A stretch of DNA of 64,000 bases, taken from the NCBI GenBank assembly GCA_018340805.1, contig JACMZG010001913.1:15984262-16048261 (forward strand), in the 5' to 3' direction. This document shows positions 39,442 to 53,064 of the stretch, in pieces. This stretch comes from Microvelia longipes. Taxonomy: Eukaryota > Arthropoda > Insecta > Hemiptera > Veliidae. Position 1 is the first letter of the stretch. The number at the start of each line of letters is the position of its first letter. Under the pieces are notes generated by a model. It had not been told where the DNA came from and did not search any database. It was given only the letters and a program-made list of their open reading frames with translations. The translations under genes and the position numbers were made by a program.

Positions 39442-40106
39442 TAGTATCTTTGACTATAGGTTGAGTCAAAGATACTACAGGACCACTGATACTAAAAATT
39501 AAACAACTAGGTTAGGTCATCTTTCGTATAATTATAGGTAAGGTTACCTTAAAAATCTTGAGGTCAAACTTTTAGTAACTTTATACGTGAAGATGACGCA
39601 GGGTAAAAAAAACATAAGCAACATATAAAATGCACATTATGAAAGATGAACTGAGCTAAAAATAAAATTTGGGATACAATCCAAAAATAGTAAAGATAAA
39701 ACCCATTAACTAAAAATCATCCGCACATTAACAACTTTTCTAAATACACTTGAAACACCTTCACTCTCTACCGAATAAATATAATTTTAAATCAAATTTT
39801 CTAGGTCAATATATAAGTAGAAACAACAAATTATAATTAAAGTTTTTATATTTTTTAATGACTTAATTTATGTTTAAAAAATAAGGATTAAAGGTATTTG
39901 ATACTTTGTTAGATTAAAAATGTAAATAAAATATAAAAATAATTGATAAAAGCAAATAATATTTAAATAATTATGGTGCAACATCGGTTTTAGATTCTTG
40001 GGGTAAACACAATACTTAAAACAATTTTTTACGTATGTGGGGGTATATAAACAGTATAACTTCGCGAAATTGGTTTTGAAAGGGGGGTTTACTTAAGCCT
40101 ATACCA

Positions 40107-40503
40107 GGTAAGAGTTCAGGGAGAATAGACTAAAAGAGAGAGCTCAGGGAGAATAGACTAAAGTAAGACTTCAGGAAGGATAGACTAAAAGTAAGAGCTA
40201 GACTAAAGTAAGAGCTCAGGGAGAATAGACTAAAAGTAAAAGTTCAGCGAGAATAGACTAAAAGTAAGAGCTCAGGGAGAATAGACTAAAAGTAAGAGTT
40301 CAGGGAGAATAGACTAAAAGTAAGAGTTCAGGGAGAATAGACTAAAAGTAAAAGTTCAGCGAGAATAGACTAAAAGTAAGAGCTCAGGGAGAATAGACTA
40401 AAAGTAAGAGTTCAGGGAAAATAGACTAAAAGTAAGAGCTAGACTAAAGTAAGAGCTCAGGGAGAATAGACTAAAAGTAAGAGCTAAACTAAAGTAAGAG
40501 CTA
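40107..40503. repeat. 28-bp minisatellite
   Basis: About 14 units of AGGGAGAATAGACTAAAAGT-AAGAGTTC, with some truncated copies (AAGAGCTAGACTAAAGT) in the middle and at the end. Confidence 0.95.
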
Positions 40504-40555
40504 ACCGCTGTCCTTATATTATTAACCTTTGTTTGCGGAATCGTCTTGTTAAACA

Positions 40556-40645
40556 TAGATATAAAATGAAAGCTCGATCTAGGATATGAACTTGGGACCT
40601 CGGTACGTTGTTATAAAAACACTAGACGGTACATCACAAAACTCA
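40556..40645 (-). mobile_element. Possible tRNA-derived SINE head
   Basis: Minus strand: an A-box-like ACCGTCTAGTG and a B-box-like AAGTTCATATCC about 35 bp apart, with GAGGTCCC before the B box. Degenerate; could be coincidence. Confidence 0.35.
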
Positions 40646-41346
40646 ATAATAAAACAATGTAATTCTTAACTACTTACTCTAATTTTCTAATTGCTACAGT
40701 TTTAATTGTTGTCTAATTAAGTAATTAATTTCTATAATTATTTCTAACTGTTACAACCAATTAAATAAGATAACGAAGGTCACTGACATTAGTTAATTAA
40801 CTTGAAACATTGTCAACGAATTCCTTGAACAATTTTGTCATAGTAATCATAGATAAATACATACATACTGAGTAAATTCTCTTATTTATGATACAACTGT
40901 AATTCAAATAATAGAATCGAAGCGGTCACCCAGTTCAATTTATTTTCTTTAAAATAATCTTACCGCTATAACTTTTATACTAATAAATAAAAAATAAGTT
41001 CAATATCAAGCATTGAGCGAGCAAAGTATTCGTCAAGCATTTGAGGAATGTTTGAAACGAATTAAGTTCAAACATTAATGTTAATAAATTTATATTTCTG
41101 CAATGAGCATTGTAACATAACTGGTGACATATTTTTTTTAGTATGAACTAATAGTTTTTTTCAATGTATAATTTAATATAAATGTATATAAATGTAAAAT
41201 TTTATATTTTATACAAGTTTAATTTTATTGCTGAGAATATTTTATCAAGAACTCCTTATTTGATAAGTCTCCCTTTGGCAATTATCAAATTCTGAAGAAA
41301 TAAATATCACTTTACATCCTTGTTGCTTATATATATACATGCTTGT

Positions 41347-41450
<104 letters not shown>

Positions 41451-42112
41451 GAGTCAAAAATAAAATAAATTTTATTCCCTCAGACCTGATCAGTTAACCC
41501 TAGTTATATAACTCTAAATTTAGGGGTAAAATCTATCAATTTATACTTGATAGATTATTTTGCCGCAGTAAAGTGTCCACTTCACGGATAAAAATTTAAA
41601 AAATATTATAAAATATAAGAATAAAATACTAATAGGATTTAAATTAAAATTCTTTATTGACATAAATAAGATAAAGTAAAGGACAAAAAAACTTTAAAAG
41701 AAAGAGAAATGTTTTAATAGGATAAATTCAACCTTAAATGACATTAAAATAGAGAAAGATACAGGGGTCAGGTAAAAAGGTTGCAGGTGGACATAATATT
41801 CCTTTTAAAGTGAAGCTATAAACAGTCTTCAGGTTCTGAACCTGCATTCTTTCAAGTTCTTAATGTAAGAAGAGCGCTCCAGAATCAGCAAGTACTTCCA
41901 TAATAGCCTTTCCTTATTTAAGATAGACTTTACTTAGTTTTAATCTCGACATTTATTTTTAGTTAGTTTTTTTATAAGCTTTTTGATTTTTAAAAATAAT
42001 AAAATAATAGAGTAGAAATAAATGTTTTTTAAATGATAAACATGAAATTAAAAATAAATTAAACTCATTAAATTCAGAAATGCAAATTTAAATAAGAGTA
42101 GAAGTCATACAT

Positions 42113-42393
42113 TATATGTTAGATAAATGGTATGCAATAAGATAATCGGTATGCAATAAGATGATCGGCATGCAATAAGATAAGCGGTATACAATAAGGT
42201 GATCGGTATGCAACAAGATAATTGGTATGCAATAAGATGATCGGTATGCAATAAGATAATCGGTATGCAATAAGATAATAGGTGTGTAATAAGATAATTG
42301 GTATGTAATAAGATGATTGGTATGCAATAAGATAATCGGTATGCAATGAGATAATCGGTATGTAATTAGATAATCGGTGTGCAATAAGATAAT
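42113..42393. repeat. 19-bp minisatellite
   Basis: About 14 tandem units GATAATCGGTATGCAATAA with TGATCGG, GTGTGTAAT and similar variants. Because 19 is not a multiple of 3, the unit shifts frame each copy, yet both minus frames stay open (90 and 101 codons; ILLHTDYLIAYR-like repeats). These are repeat translations, not genes. Confidence 0.95.
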
Positions 42394-45300
42394 CGCACAT
42401 TATAGTTATGAAATTCAATAGCATTATAATTAATTGAGTATGGAAATAAAAACAAGATTTATAAAGACGGTAATACAGATTTTGGTCCTTATGAACTCAA
42501 TCAAATCGAATTGAAAGCTTTAACATTAGACTAAGATCAAGAATGAGGTCTAAGGTTACATTTTATAACGATTTGTTATTTATATTCTTCTTTCTTCGAT
42601 GTATAAATAACAAACATGTTTTAATTTGCGGCCATAAAAGAAGAGACAGTGATTTGATTGAGATATGTTCAAAAAAAAGGTCAGGCGAATAAAAAAAATC
42701 ACAGAACATCGTCCTTCAAAATTATTCTCAAAGTCTTAGCAATATTAATTTTCAAGACAAGTATGCAAGACTGCATCAAAAGAAATTATGTTTAACATAG
42801 CTAGTTGTATAAAAAGAAACATATGAATACATGAGACCACATCGTACCAATCAATTAAAGAATATTTTTTAAAACTTATATTCAAAATGTTTAGATCAGT
42901 CACGACTTGAAAGAATAAACATAAAAGATTGACTAGGAATATTTGTTCGAGACGTGGTGATCTTAAGATGTTACGAACTGAAACATCCCTTTTTATCTTC
43001 GTGAAAGGAGACTTGGAAGTTTATTTGTGGTACCATGTACCTGTCAGAACCCATCAATGTGTACCATGTACCTGAATATGTTCAAAAGTATCTTTTGTAA
43101 AAAGTAGTACTTCAGAAACATTATTTAGAAATATTTTTTTAAGTGAGTATCTGAAGCTGTTTTGTTATTTGAACTATAGAAGAGTGGACTTACCTTAGTA
43201 CTTAAAAGTTCATAATGCTTATAAAGTATAAAAGACATAACCTACTTTACTTCACTCAAAACGTTGCAAAAAATTTAAGTTAAGATTTTGGTTAACAATA
43301 AGTATTGCTTCATCTAACAGTATTATAGCTTATTTTAAGTCTTTTTAAGGAAACTGATCTGAGATAGTAATAGGCCCTGCACACTACACGTGGCCCGACA
43401 AAGATACTCCAGATTTATAATAATACCATTTTAATTATTAGCCATAATCCCAGATACTTTTTTCAGGGATAAATGTCTTCGTTTTAATAAAAGTTCCTTT
43501 CAAAATTTCTTCGGTTTATGCCGAGAAATCGTTTTTAATAAGAGCCGTAATATAAAAAAAATACCGCCATAGTAAAATAGAGGGAGAAATAAGAATTTAC
43601 TCGATTTTTGAACCTACTGAGAGAGAAATAACACTAGCGGTAGTAAAATAGATTTAGTCACCATAGCAACAATTAAAAAATTTACATTATATACATTATA
43701 TATAAAAGCATCAGCTTTTATATATAACGGTCTTCAAATTTAGGCCTCAGAAACCTTACTTGACTCGCACAGGTAGCAAAAACTTTCTTTTATAAGATGA
43801 AAGAACAATACCAACTTGCCTGGAAACCAAGTATAAAACTTAAGGTACCAGTCATATTAATTTTTGGGACTTTTAAGTACAAGAAGATAAGAAACATTTG
43901 ATCTAAAATAAATCAATTTAAATAATAGTATATTATACTACTAGAATGTTAAATGAATCTTTTTTTACCGACTTTATGTACTGAGGAGCGAAGCGAGTCA
44001 GTAAAAGGAGCTATGTAGGGTATGCTATTTTTTGGGATAAAGAGCTAATAAAATATATAACATTTAAAAAACTTTTTTATTTGCTGCTTCAATCGATAAT
44101 ATTTTTAACTTAGGTGGAGTGGCTACCAACTCAGTGGCACTTAAATCAGTATCAAATATTGTAAATAATACTTTATTAAATAAATACAAATATGTAAAAA
44201 ATTAAATTGAATTCTCATTGCAAAGATACAAGAAACAGATAGCAGAAAAAAAGAAAGAAATACTATTAAAACAGAGTTGCCATCTAGCGTAACTATAGCT
44301 CAACTACAACAAGAATGTCGTCTTCAGTGCTCCTCGCGGCAAAAATATGAACTCTTAGGTGACAAAAAAAAGTTTTTTTGTACGCCGTACAAAAAACTCT
44401 CCTTTTCGCAGTGGATACTAATTTTGTATGTCACGTTCTGTACAACAGGGAATAAAGTGTACCTACACACCCTACCTCAGAAAAATGTTTACGGAAGCAT
44501 ATTCGTCAATAATAAAATTAGCATTGTTTGTCAATTAAGAAATTTCCACCAAAATAAAATACAATTTTACTGCCTAGCTACATAATCTAAAACCATTTAA
44601 TAATCCACAAGAATAATAATAATAATTTTATATTAAAATTATAATAATAATTAACGAGTATAAAGCATAAGTATATAACTTAATAAAGAAATCATATTTA
44701 ACTTTTAAATGTATAATTATTAACCTCTATATAATTTTACAGGAGTCAGAAATTTGCTTTATGTCATTATGCGCATGAGCTAAAACTATCAATTATTATC
44801 AATTTGCAAATATAATTTATTTCAAAAACTAGGCGACTGCTAACGAGACTAATATGCAAATATAGTCTAAACATTATAGCCAACAACGTTACACAACATT
44901 GAATATTTAATGTTCTATACTTATTGAACATTTGTCAGGCTAAAATATCTAATTTAAAAACAAAATAAATTTAAATTATTTGCTGAAGCATTTTGTTTGT
45001 TGGGTTTAAAATTATTAATTTGAATGATATATGTATGAGATACAATTTTTTTTATTAATTTATGCCTACAAATATCGCTGGCTTAGAAAAAAATATAAAC
45101 TATCTTAAGAATTTGATTTTTTCCATTATTCGAATTTCTTGATCAATACTAAGCAAAATAATTGATAATTTTTAGCATTAATGATTTGTTTTAATCAATC
45201 AATAAGATGTAAATAATTAAAAAAACCTCGAAGGCTGAGATTTTTCAGTTTTAATAAAAAGTTTATTATATAGTACATAATGAGTATTGTGAATTAGTAC

Positions 45301-46900
45301 ATTAATGTACTTATCTATTGTTTTCACTAAAAAAGTAGTACTGTAGAGTAAATTAAACGAATAAAAGTAGTCCTAATTTTTTATTCCTTACGTGATTAAA
45401 TTTATTATATTAAGTTATTTACCTTAAACTTTAATGGAAACGTAACCCAGTAATTAACCGCCAAAAATAAATAGTACCTAAACGGTTTTAACTTTTTATT
45501 TTTATATAAATAAAATTATCAATACGGTATTTTTGGTTATTTTAAAGGCAAAAATGATATTTTTAAACTCTATTTTTCATACAAATACGTAATTTTAAAA
45601 ATATGAAAATAAAAAATTAATACTAAAAACCAAATTTGTTGTTAACTTTTTTTTTTTACTAGCAACAAATTAAAAGAGATAATTAGGAAATTATAATATT
45701 GAACTAAAATAAACAATATAATAAGAAATTGAAATATCTGAAGTACAAAACTCAAGTTATTTATTATATTTAATAATTCAAGAACAAAAAGGTTAAAAAT
45801 AATTAAAAATGCTTAATATGAATAATGTTACTAACAACGCTAAAGAATTTTATATTAAGACTTATTTATTATTTCATTATTTTAAATTATTACAACACGT
45901 CATTTGTATCAATAAAAAACAATAAATAAAATATAATAAAAATAAGTACATAAAAATATATTGTGTTTATATTTATATGAGTAGGGATATCACGAAAGCC
46001 TGTTTTTTAGTTGAAGTTAAAAGGAACGAGTTCTTTAAGTTACTTTTGGATACGTTCCATGGGCTTTGTATTATTTATGACGCTCATCATAAAAATATAT
46101 AAAAGATATATATTACACATTAAAAAAGATAGAGATTAATATTTTAAAAATAAATATTATTATATCTATACGAATGTAGTTTCAAATGGAATTTAATTAA
46201 AACAATTAAATAAGTTTGAGTGGCGCGTTTAGTTATTTTTTTAAGAATTGACAATATAAACAATTTTGCTCTTTGGAAGTTTTTTTTTTAGATTGAAAAA
46301 TGCACATCATTTAATAAGCAGCCTAACTTACTCAATATATATTAAACATTTTTAAACTTTCAGTGAAATTCTGATTTACTATACATTAGATACAAATAAC
46401 AAGAATTAAATTTAAAGAACAGTTTTTAAAAAAAGAAATGTCATCCATTAACTGACTAATATATCTACCTTTAATCAGGTTTTGAATGAATAGTGGTGAT
46501 ATACAATCATTGCTAAAAAAGCTTCAATAATATTGTACAACATAGTTATGTACCTTTAAACAAAAAATGTCCCAGTATTGGTTCCTTCCTTCAATCTAGC
46601 TTTTTATGACCATAAAGTTTTGGATAGTTTGCTCATAAATACAGCATTGATCTTGTGATAATATCATGTAGAAGTATTAATCACTAAAGTTAATCATAGT
46701 TCTAATTTAGAAGGTGAACTATGAGTATATTTAAAAATGAAAATTGTTTTTTATGATACATTTTGATATTTTAATGAATGCTATGATAAATTGTTTTATA
46801 CCACCCTCTAAACATGAAAAGACGACACAGCATGATTGTGCGAGAGACATGCTACAACTCATTAAACTCTTTCAGACCTGATTGGTTATAGTATAACACA
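42394..46900. other. AT-rich intronic/intergenic DNA
   Basis: No gene supported. It contains a 14-bp perfect hairpin at 43696-43727 (TTATATATAAAAGC/GCTTTTATATATAA), a short GAGCGAAGCGAGTC match at 43985-43998, and a GC-richer patch at 44270-44420 with GTTGCCATCTAGCG and a TTTTTGTACG/CGTACAAAAA palindrome. Confidence 0.45.
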
Positions 46901-47050
46901 CGGTTAAAATCGGTTGACAGCGTGGGAAAATAGTGTTAAGGAACCAATAAAGTTAGCCTGATATGAAATTGTTGGCGTAGTTTAAAATCTAAGAGTAACC
47001 TCATTTGCTCCCTCATATTTTTTCACGCTGTTAACTGATTTTAACCGTTT
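46901..47050. mobile_element. ~145-bp MITE, copy 2
   Basis: Termini ACGGTTAAAATCGGTTGACA and TTAACTGATTTTAACCGT, the same family as 18132-18277 (GACAGCGTGGGAAAAT, GGCGTAGTTTA). Its ends extend the inverted repeat further outward than copy 1 shows, so this copy better defines the element edge. Confidence 0.85.
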
Positions 47051-47755
47051 GTTAAAATCAAGTTGAGGGTGTTTGAGGTTATTATTGAGTATTATTTAGT
47101 TGTGGTATAGTTGAGGGTGAAACGACATTATGTCGATCTAAAAATAATGACGGATGTCGAATGATGACACGGTTTTAATGTGTAACATAATTCTTGGTAC
47201 ATACCTAGAAACTGATACAATTATAATCAGCCAATTATTTTATACATTTTTTACTAGTAACTAGCCAGTTACTAGTTATACCAATAGATAAGAATAATCA
47301 CAACTCCTGAATACTTTTAAAGATCAATCAAATAAATGTTTATTTTGAATATGAAAGGCTATGAACATTCTTTTAAGCATTCTAACTTCTGACAATTATA
47401 ATACAGTTACATTTATATCTATAATACACAATAGATAATTCACATACAAAACACATCTAATTTAAGACAATTCAATTTGCTATCTTCTTTTAAATTCGTT
47501 ACTTTTACATATATTTGACCAATTTAAACTTATATAATTATGAGAAACTAAACAAATTATTTATAACGTTAGTAACGAAATTTCAACATGTAATTCTTAT
47601 GAATTGATAAAGTAGAAACATATATAAACTATGTAACTATAAGAAGGTTACTTAAGACAAGTAGCTAAGGAATTCGTTTATTCCAAGCGCCTAGAAATGG
47701 TTTTTTTTAATACAAAAAAAAACTATGCAGTAGAGTCGAGACTAAACCGTATGAA

Positions 47756-48388
47756 GCCCCGTAAAAGACGCCTACAGAATATCTTATTATGTTTTCGTTT
47801 TGTTTTATAAATTCTTTTTAAAAAAATAGTTGATGATGAATCAATAATAATTTTAGTAAGATAATAGTTATTGGTTTGTTATGGGTAAGATTATAGTTAA
47901 ATATGAATATTTTTAATTAATAATGTTACAATAAATTTGTCATCAAAAGCCAAAAAGCCCCGTAAAGAAGCCTACAAAATATCTTATTTTGTTTGAGTTT
48001 GTTTTAATAAATTCTTTTTAAATGTAGTTGACAATTAATCAATAGTAATTTTAGTTAGATAATAGTTATTGGTTTGTTATGGGTAAGATTATAGTTTAAT
48101 ATGAATATTTTTAATTAATAATGTTACAATAAATTCGTCATAGAAAGCCAAAAGTCCCGTAAATAAGCCTACAAAATATCTTATTTTGTTTGAATTCGGT
48201 TTCATAAATTCTTTTTAAATGTAGTTGATGATAAATCAATAGTAATTTTAGTAAGTAGTTAAAGTTACTATTTTTAAGTTAAGTAGTTAAGATAGTAAGT
48301 AAATAGTTATTGCTTTGTTATGGGTAAGATTATAGTTGGATATTAATATTTTAGTTAATAATTTTACAATAAATTCGTCACAGAAAGT
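47756..48388. repeat. ~200-bp tandem repeat, three units
   Basis: Units start at 47756, 47957 and 48154 (GCCCCGTAAA / GTCCCGTAAA), periods 201 and 197 bp. Each runs through CCTACAAAATATCTTATT, AATTCTTTTTAAATGTAGTT, GGTTTGTTATGGGTAAGATT and GTTACAATAAATTCGTCA. The third unit carries a roughly 40-bp AGTTAAG-rich insertion. Confidence 0.92.
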
Positions 48389-49394
48389 ATTCATTAAATC
48401 AAAATGTTTATAAACCTATTCTATAAATAAGTTTATGAGATATTAATAAAATATTTATTAATTTAATGATATTTAGTAATAAAATATTTATTACTTATAG
48501 TCAAATATTTATTAATAGTCAGATTCTAATTAAAGTATTCATAACTAGTTTCAAGGATAATATCTATAAACATCACGGAGTAAAAATAATAAAAATAAAC
48601 GCACGGAATAAATTTAACTGCACATTGACTTAATATACATTTCAAACATGTTGGCGCCTTTAATTACTCATTTAACCTTTATAATTTCTCATAGACGTAA
48701 TAAATTCTTTATATATTTTAGTCATATCTTTATTAAGGATGCAATAAAAATGGTCAGTTAGTTCATGGCAGTTTTTAATTATGTTATAAACATAAGCTAT
48801 GTCTGCAAACGTGATTGCCTTGAGGGGAAATTTGCTTTACGAAAAAAGCCGCTCTTTTTAATAAAAATTTTGTTTGCTACAAAAAAAACTGCTACAATAA
48901 AAATTTCAAAAAGACAAAACTGGACTGAAACTTTTACTTAAAATTAAAAAAAATTACAGTGTATTTATTGTTTTTATACATTATATGCTACGTATGTAAA
49001 AGTATACGTGGTAAGATATTTAGATTTTCTAAAACTGTTACTCTTCGTGTCTTATTCACCGTCCCTAAAGTAATTTAAGTAATCTAAAAGTAACAAATTA
49101 TGCTAGCTTAGCGTGAAAATTTAATACAATTTACGTAATAATACATTTTTTGTACTTCGGAAATCACGCATTTAATTTTTGAACATATTATTATAGCTAT
49201 ACTTCTTTGACTTATATTTACTTTAACATATTTATAGAACTTTTCAAATTTTTTATATTGGCCTTGGCTACAATTATATAATTGCATTTACAAAATATAT
49301 ATTTTTTTGGGGGCAAAAATCCATTTTTTTTTCTTTTGCCAAATTTTCAAAGGAAAAATGAGCTTATGAGTTTGGGGTCATGGAAGAGGAGGGG

Positions 49395-49428
<34 letters not shown>

Positions 49429-50559
49429 ACATATATGCACAAGATCTAAGTCCTAGAAGTTTATATGAGACACGATAACTTTCGAATGCTTTCTCTGATA
49501 GAAAAAAATTTAAAGCAACAAAACTTGATCAAATTAGATCAGTCAAGATGGATCATATCAGCATAACCACCGAGGCCTCTTGTTTAACTAAAATTAAAAT
49601 TATTTGAATATTTTGTTTATATTTTGAGACGATATTTTTAATTTGTAAAAAACTAAGATTTATTTAATATCTTCAGGCTATAATCTATCTTTCAGTAATC
49701 CTTAAACTTCTTATAATATAAGTGTGTTTACAAGATTTTTGTATGTTTAAGTAAAAAAAATCTTTCGAAGTTCACGAAGGAAAAATGAAGGCGTTTCAAA
49801 AACTCCCGACAACAGTCGGTAGAAAAATTACCAATAAGAATTTTTTTTAGTCTTCATAAAGTATATTTTTCTACAAAAGTTAATGGGGATTTGAAGAAAA
49901 GGAAGGTACGGTAAAGAAGGAAATTATAGAGTATAGAAACCACTAAAGATTGGAGAAGGTATAGTGGCTTGAAAAGCCTGAGATCCCACTAAGTCTGGCA
50001 TCTTCTATAAACCAGACATCCAGACTAACCCCAGGTTCTATTAAACATGAAAAATCAACTAACGAATACATCTATCTTTGTTTGTCTTCCATTTACAAAA
50101 CCAGTTTCTCTATCTTTTTGTAACTCGAACCAATTCTTTTTTTTACAACGATTCTTTATTAGCAAAAAATCTTGATCTCAATAAATAAAATTGATTTAAT
50201 TAGGTTTATTTTATTTCAATTGATTTTTATATCTTTTTGATCAATAAACAATAATTATTTTTGATTTGATTTTATTTGAGAAGAAACTATAATTTTCTTC
50301 TTCGCTTGATTATCGATCAATTTATTTTTTTTCTTCTTTTGTCGGTGTTTTATGTCTACAGTAATTATATATTTAATGACTTAGCTGTTTTTTTAAAGCT
50401 ATTATAACTCATAGCTACTTACATAACATATGAAGGAAATACAAAGAGATTAGGCTTAATTCGAACGAGTAAAATTAAAATTAATTATAAATAATTTTCA
50501 CACAGCAAACAATATATTTTTAACCTTTCTCTCTTTTAAACTATCGAATAAAATTAGAT
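48389..50559. other. AT-rich DNA, no gene
   Basis: Includes a short (GTAT)n microsatellite at about 49398-49428. Nothing coding seen on either strand. Confidence 0.5.
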
Positions 50560-50644
50560 AATCGATGATTAGCTACCGTCGATACCTGCTTTTGGATATT
50601 CATATATCCAACACCAAGTATCGACGGTAGCTGATTCTTCGATT
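50560..50644. repeat. 85-bp near-perfect hairpin
   Basis: Left arm AATCGATGATTAGCTACCGT-CGATACC..., right arm ...AGTATCGACGG-TAGCTGATTCTTCGATT. The 15-bp core AGCTACCGTCGATAC pairs perfectly; total stem about 40 bp with a few mismatches and a TCAT loop. Could be a small MITE or a hairpin RNA. Confidence 0.75.
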
Positions 50645-51252
50645 GCTTCTTCAACTTGCGGTAAATACAACCTTTTTAATTTAAAAAGTAGATTATATTT
50701 AAAAGTAGAGGTTATGAAAGATTTATTTTAGATGTAGAATTCGAAAAATGAAAAAAAAATTTAAATCAAGAAGCTGTATAAATGTTATTAGAAGATAGAA
50801 TAAGAATTATTTACTGTGTTATATTTAGTTTATTCATTATGCGTAATTAAGAACTAAGAATACTTTTTTTACACAAAATAAAATTTTAAATTAGGTTTAC
50901 CATTTTAGTTTTAACAAAAAAAAGAAGGGACAAAAAATATTTTTGGCTATAATTAGCTCAAACAAATCATGTGACCCTAATTTTGAACCTTTTGTTCACG
51001 CAGTTATCGAATAACCCATAATTGTGAGCCATTATATTATTTTCTATGTATAATGTTTCATTTATTTTATTGTATTACTAATAAAGAATCAGATTTCTAG
51101 TTAATAAATAGGATGCGAAAATGTTACACCTAAATATAAAGGTAAGAGCCCTTCTATCACAAGGACAACGGGTTTTACAACACCTACCATAATTAAAATA
51201 CGGTTTGAGTCCCAAATGTTTCCACAGGCGTAACCTATAATATAACGCAAGG

Positions 51253-52942
51253 CAGTGGCGTAGCCAGGGGGGGCTGAGGGGGCTTCAGCCCCCCGAAATT
51301 TTTACATAACCTAAAACCCGCAATAAATGTGTGAAAAAAAGCTATAAAAAATATATAAAATAATAAATTAAATAACATATATTTTTTAACAATAAACTTA
51401 TAATATAAATATCATAATATATCAAATATATATATAAAAATAGAAAGATATACAAATAATTTGAAAACAGTGAACAATACAAAGTAAAGTAGGCTTGTCC
51501 GAAATATTATCTCGAAGTTCCAATTACGACATAACGGTCAGTTAGGTCTTTCAGTAATAACTGTGTGACCTGTGCTTAGAAATTACTATACATAGAAGGA
51601 GCACAGGACCGTAAACACAATGTAATATCACTGCTAACACGAAAGCCGGTTAACATGATAATCCATTTTTTAACCATCAAATCGGTCCAGTAAAACCGGA
51701 GATACAAATGTTGAAAGATTACCGAAAAAACATCTAAAAAGCATACATTTTTAATATAGGTAATTTAATATATGCATACATTTTTGTCCAAAAACGCATA
51801 AAAACCTTAAAATGTCATGTTTTCTCATATTAACATGTTTAAGAATTAGGCAGACTTAAAAATCATGCATATTTTGTTAAACTGCAGTAATATGGAGTTG
51901 TTCTAGAGAAAGAAGTCAGCACAGCTCTAATATGTGATGACTTAATGACCGACATATAATGCTGAAAGATAGGTAAACACTTAAATTGTAGAAAAATACA
52001 CTTTTTTTCAGCATTATATGTCGGTCATTAAGTCATCACATATTAGAGCTGTACTGATTTCTTTCTCTAGAACAATTTTATATTACCTGTAGCTTAACAG
52101 AATATGCATAATTTTTAAGTCTGCCTAATTCCTAAACATGTTCATATGGAAAACATGACATTTTAAGTTTTTGTGCGTTTTTGAACAAAAATGTATGCTT
52201 ATTAGATGTTTTCGGTAATCTTTCAAACATTTGTATCTCCGGTTTTACTGGACCGATTTTGATGGTTAAAATGGATTTATCACAAATTTAATAAACTTTA
52301 AAAAACAACCCTTTACATTTTTGGATAAAATCAATAGGAACACCGTTATTGGGCGAAAACAGATTTGAGTTCATTTTACGGATTTTAAAGGGGCCCGGGG
52401 CTAAGATTCCCTTATCTGAAATGGCAGACCACCTGATTCATTATCAGAGAGCAAGAATAAGTCGATCTAGTGGGGTTAAACCTTTGGGCTAGACGGTCAC
52501 GTTTTTGCGTCTGGCTCTTGGACTATAATATATGACTTATAAAAGTTAATTTCAAATGGAATGTAGGCAAAAAGCGAGAAATTAAACCACGCCTACTTAG
52601 TTGAAAAAGTAGGTCTGCGCGGCGCTAGCGTCCATCGGAATCCAAATTTTCCCACCATGGGGTCGACAGTCTTACTGTTTAAGTATATATATATAGTCTC
52701 TGGTTTGTACAATCCGGTAATGACAAGTACCCCTGATGTCGCGGACTATTTCAAAATTTACTTAATATAATATTATAATAAAATTAAATGTTTTATTAAT
52801 TTTACGTTATAAAAATTTTAATACATTATGTGCAAAATATAGTTTGTGTTTATAACTATGTTGTATTTTATTGATTATATACTTTACCAAAACAATGTAT
52901 ACATTGTAATCTTGTCATATTTTAACGATATATATATATAAT

Positions 52943-52997
<55 letters not shown>

Positions 52998-53056
52998 ACA
53001 TAAAAATGTTTAACATTCAGCCCCCCCCCTGAAATTAAATCCTGGCTACGCCACTG
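51253..53056. mobile_element. Nonautonomous hAT-type transposon, complete, 1804 bp
   Basis: Both ends carry CAGTGGCGTAGCCAGG as a 16-bp terminal inverted repeat, followed by G/C tracts and GGCTTCAGCCCCC. A perfect 8-bp target duplication ACGCAAGG lies at 51245-51252 and 53057-53064, diagnostic for the hAT group. There is no transposase frame, so mobility would need a transposase in trans. The interior holds a 625-bp foldback (51657-52281) and an AT microsatellite (about 52928-53000). Confidence 0.93.
51657..52281. repeat. Long foldback inside the hAT element
   Basis: Arms of about 310 and 277 bp around a roughly 38-bp spacer (51967-52004). Paired words include CCAGTAAAACCGGAGATACA / TGTATCTCCGGTTTTACTGG and ATATGTCGGTCATTAAGTCA with its complement. 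High arm identity near the loop, lower outward. Transcription would give a long dsRNA hairpin. Confidence 0.9.
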
Positions 53057-53064
53057 ACGCAAGG

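Noticed and set aside
41840..41900. Possible plus exon SSGSEPAFFQVLN before GTAAGA
   Set aside because: Phase does not agree with any neighbouring candidate; the opposite strand and palindromic GGTTCTGAACC suggest a repeat.
42112..42424. Two ~90-100-codon repetitive frames
   Set aside because: Produced by a 19-bp tandem repeat lacking stops.
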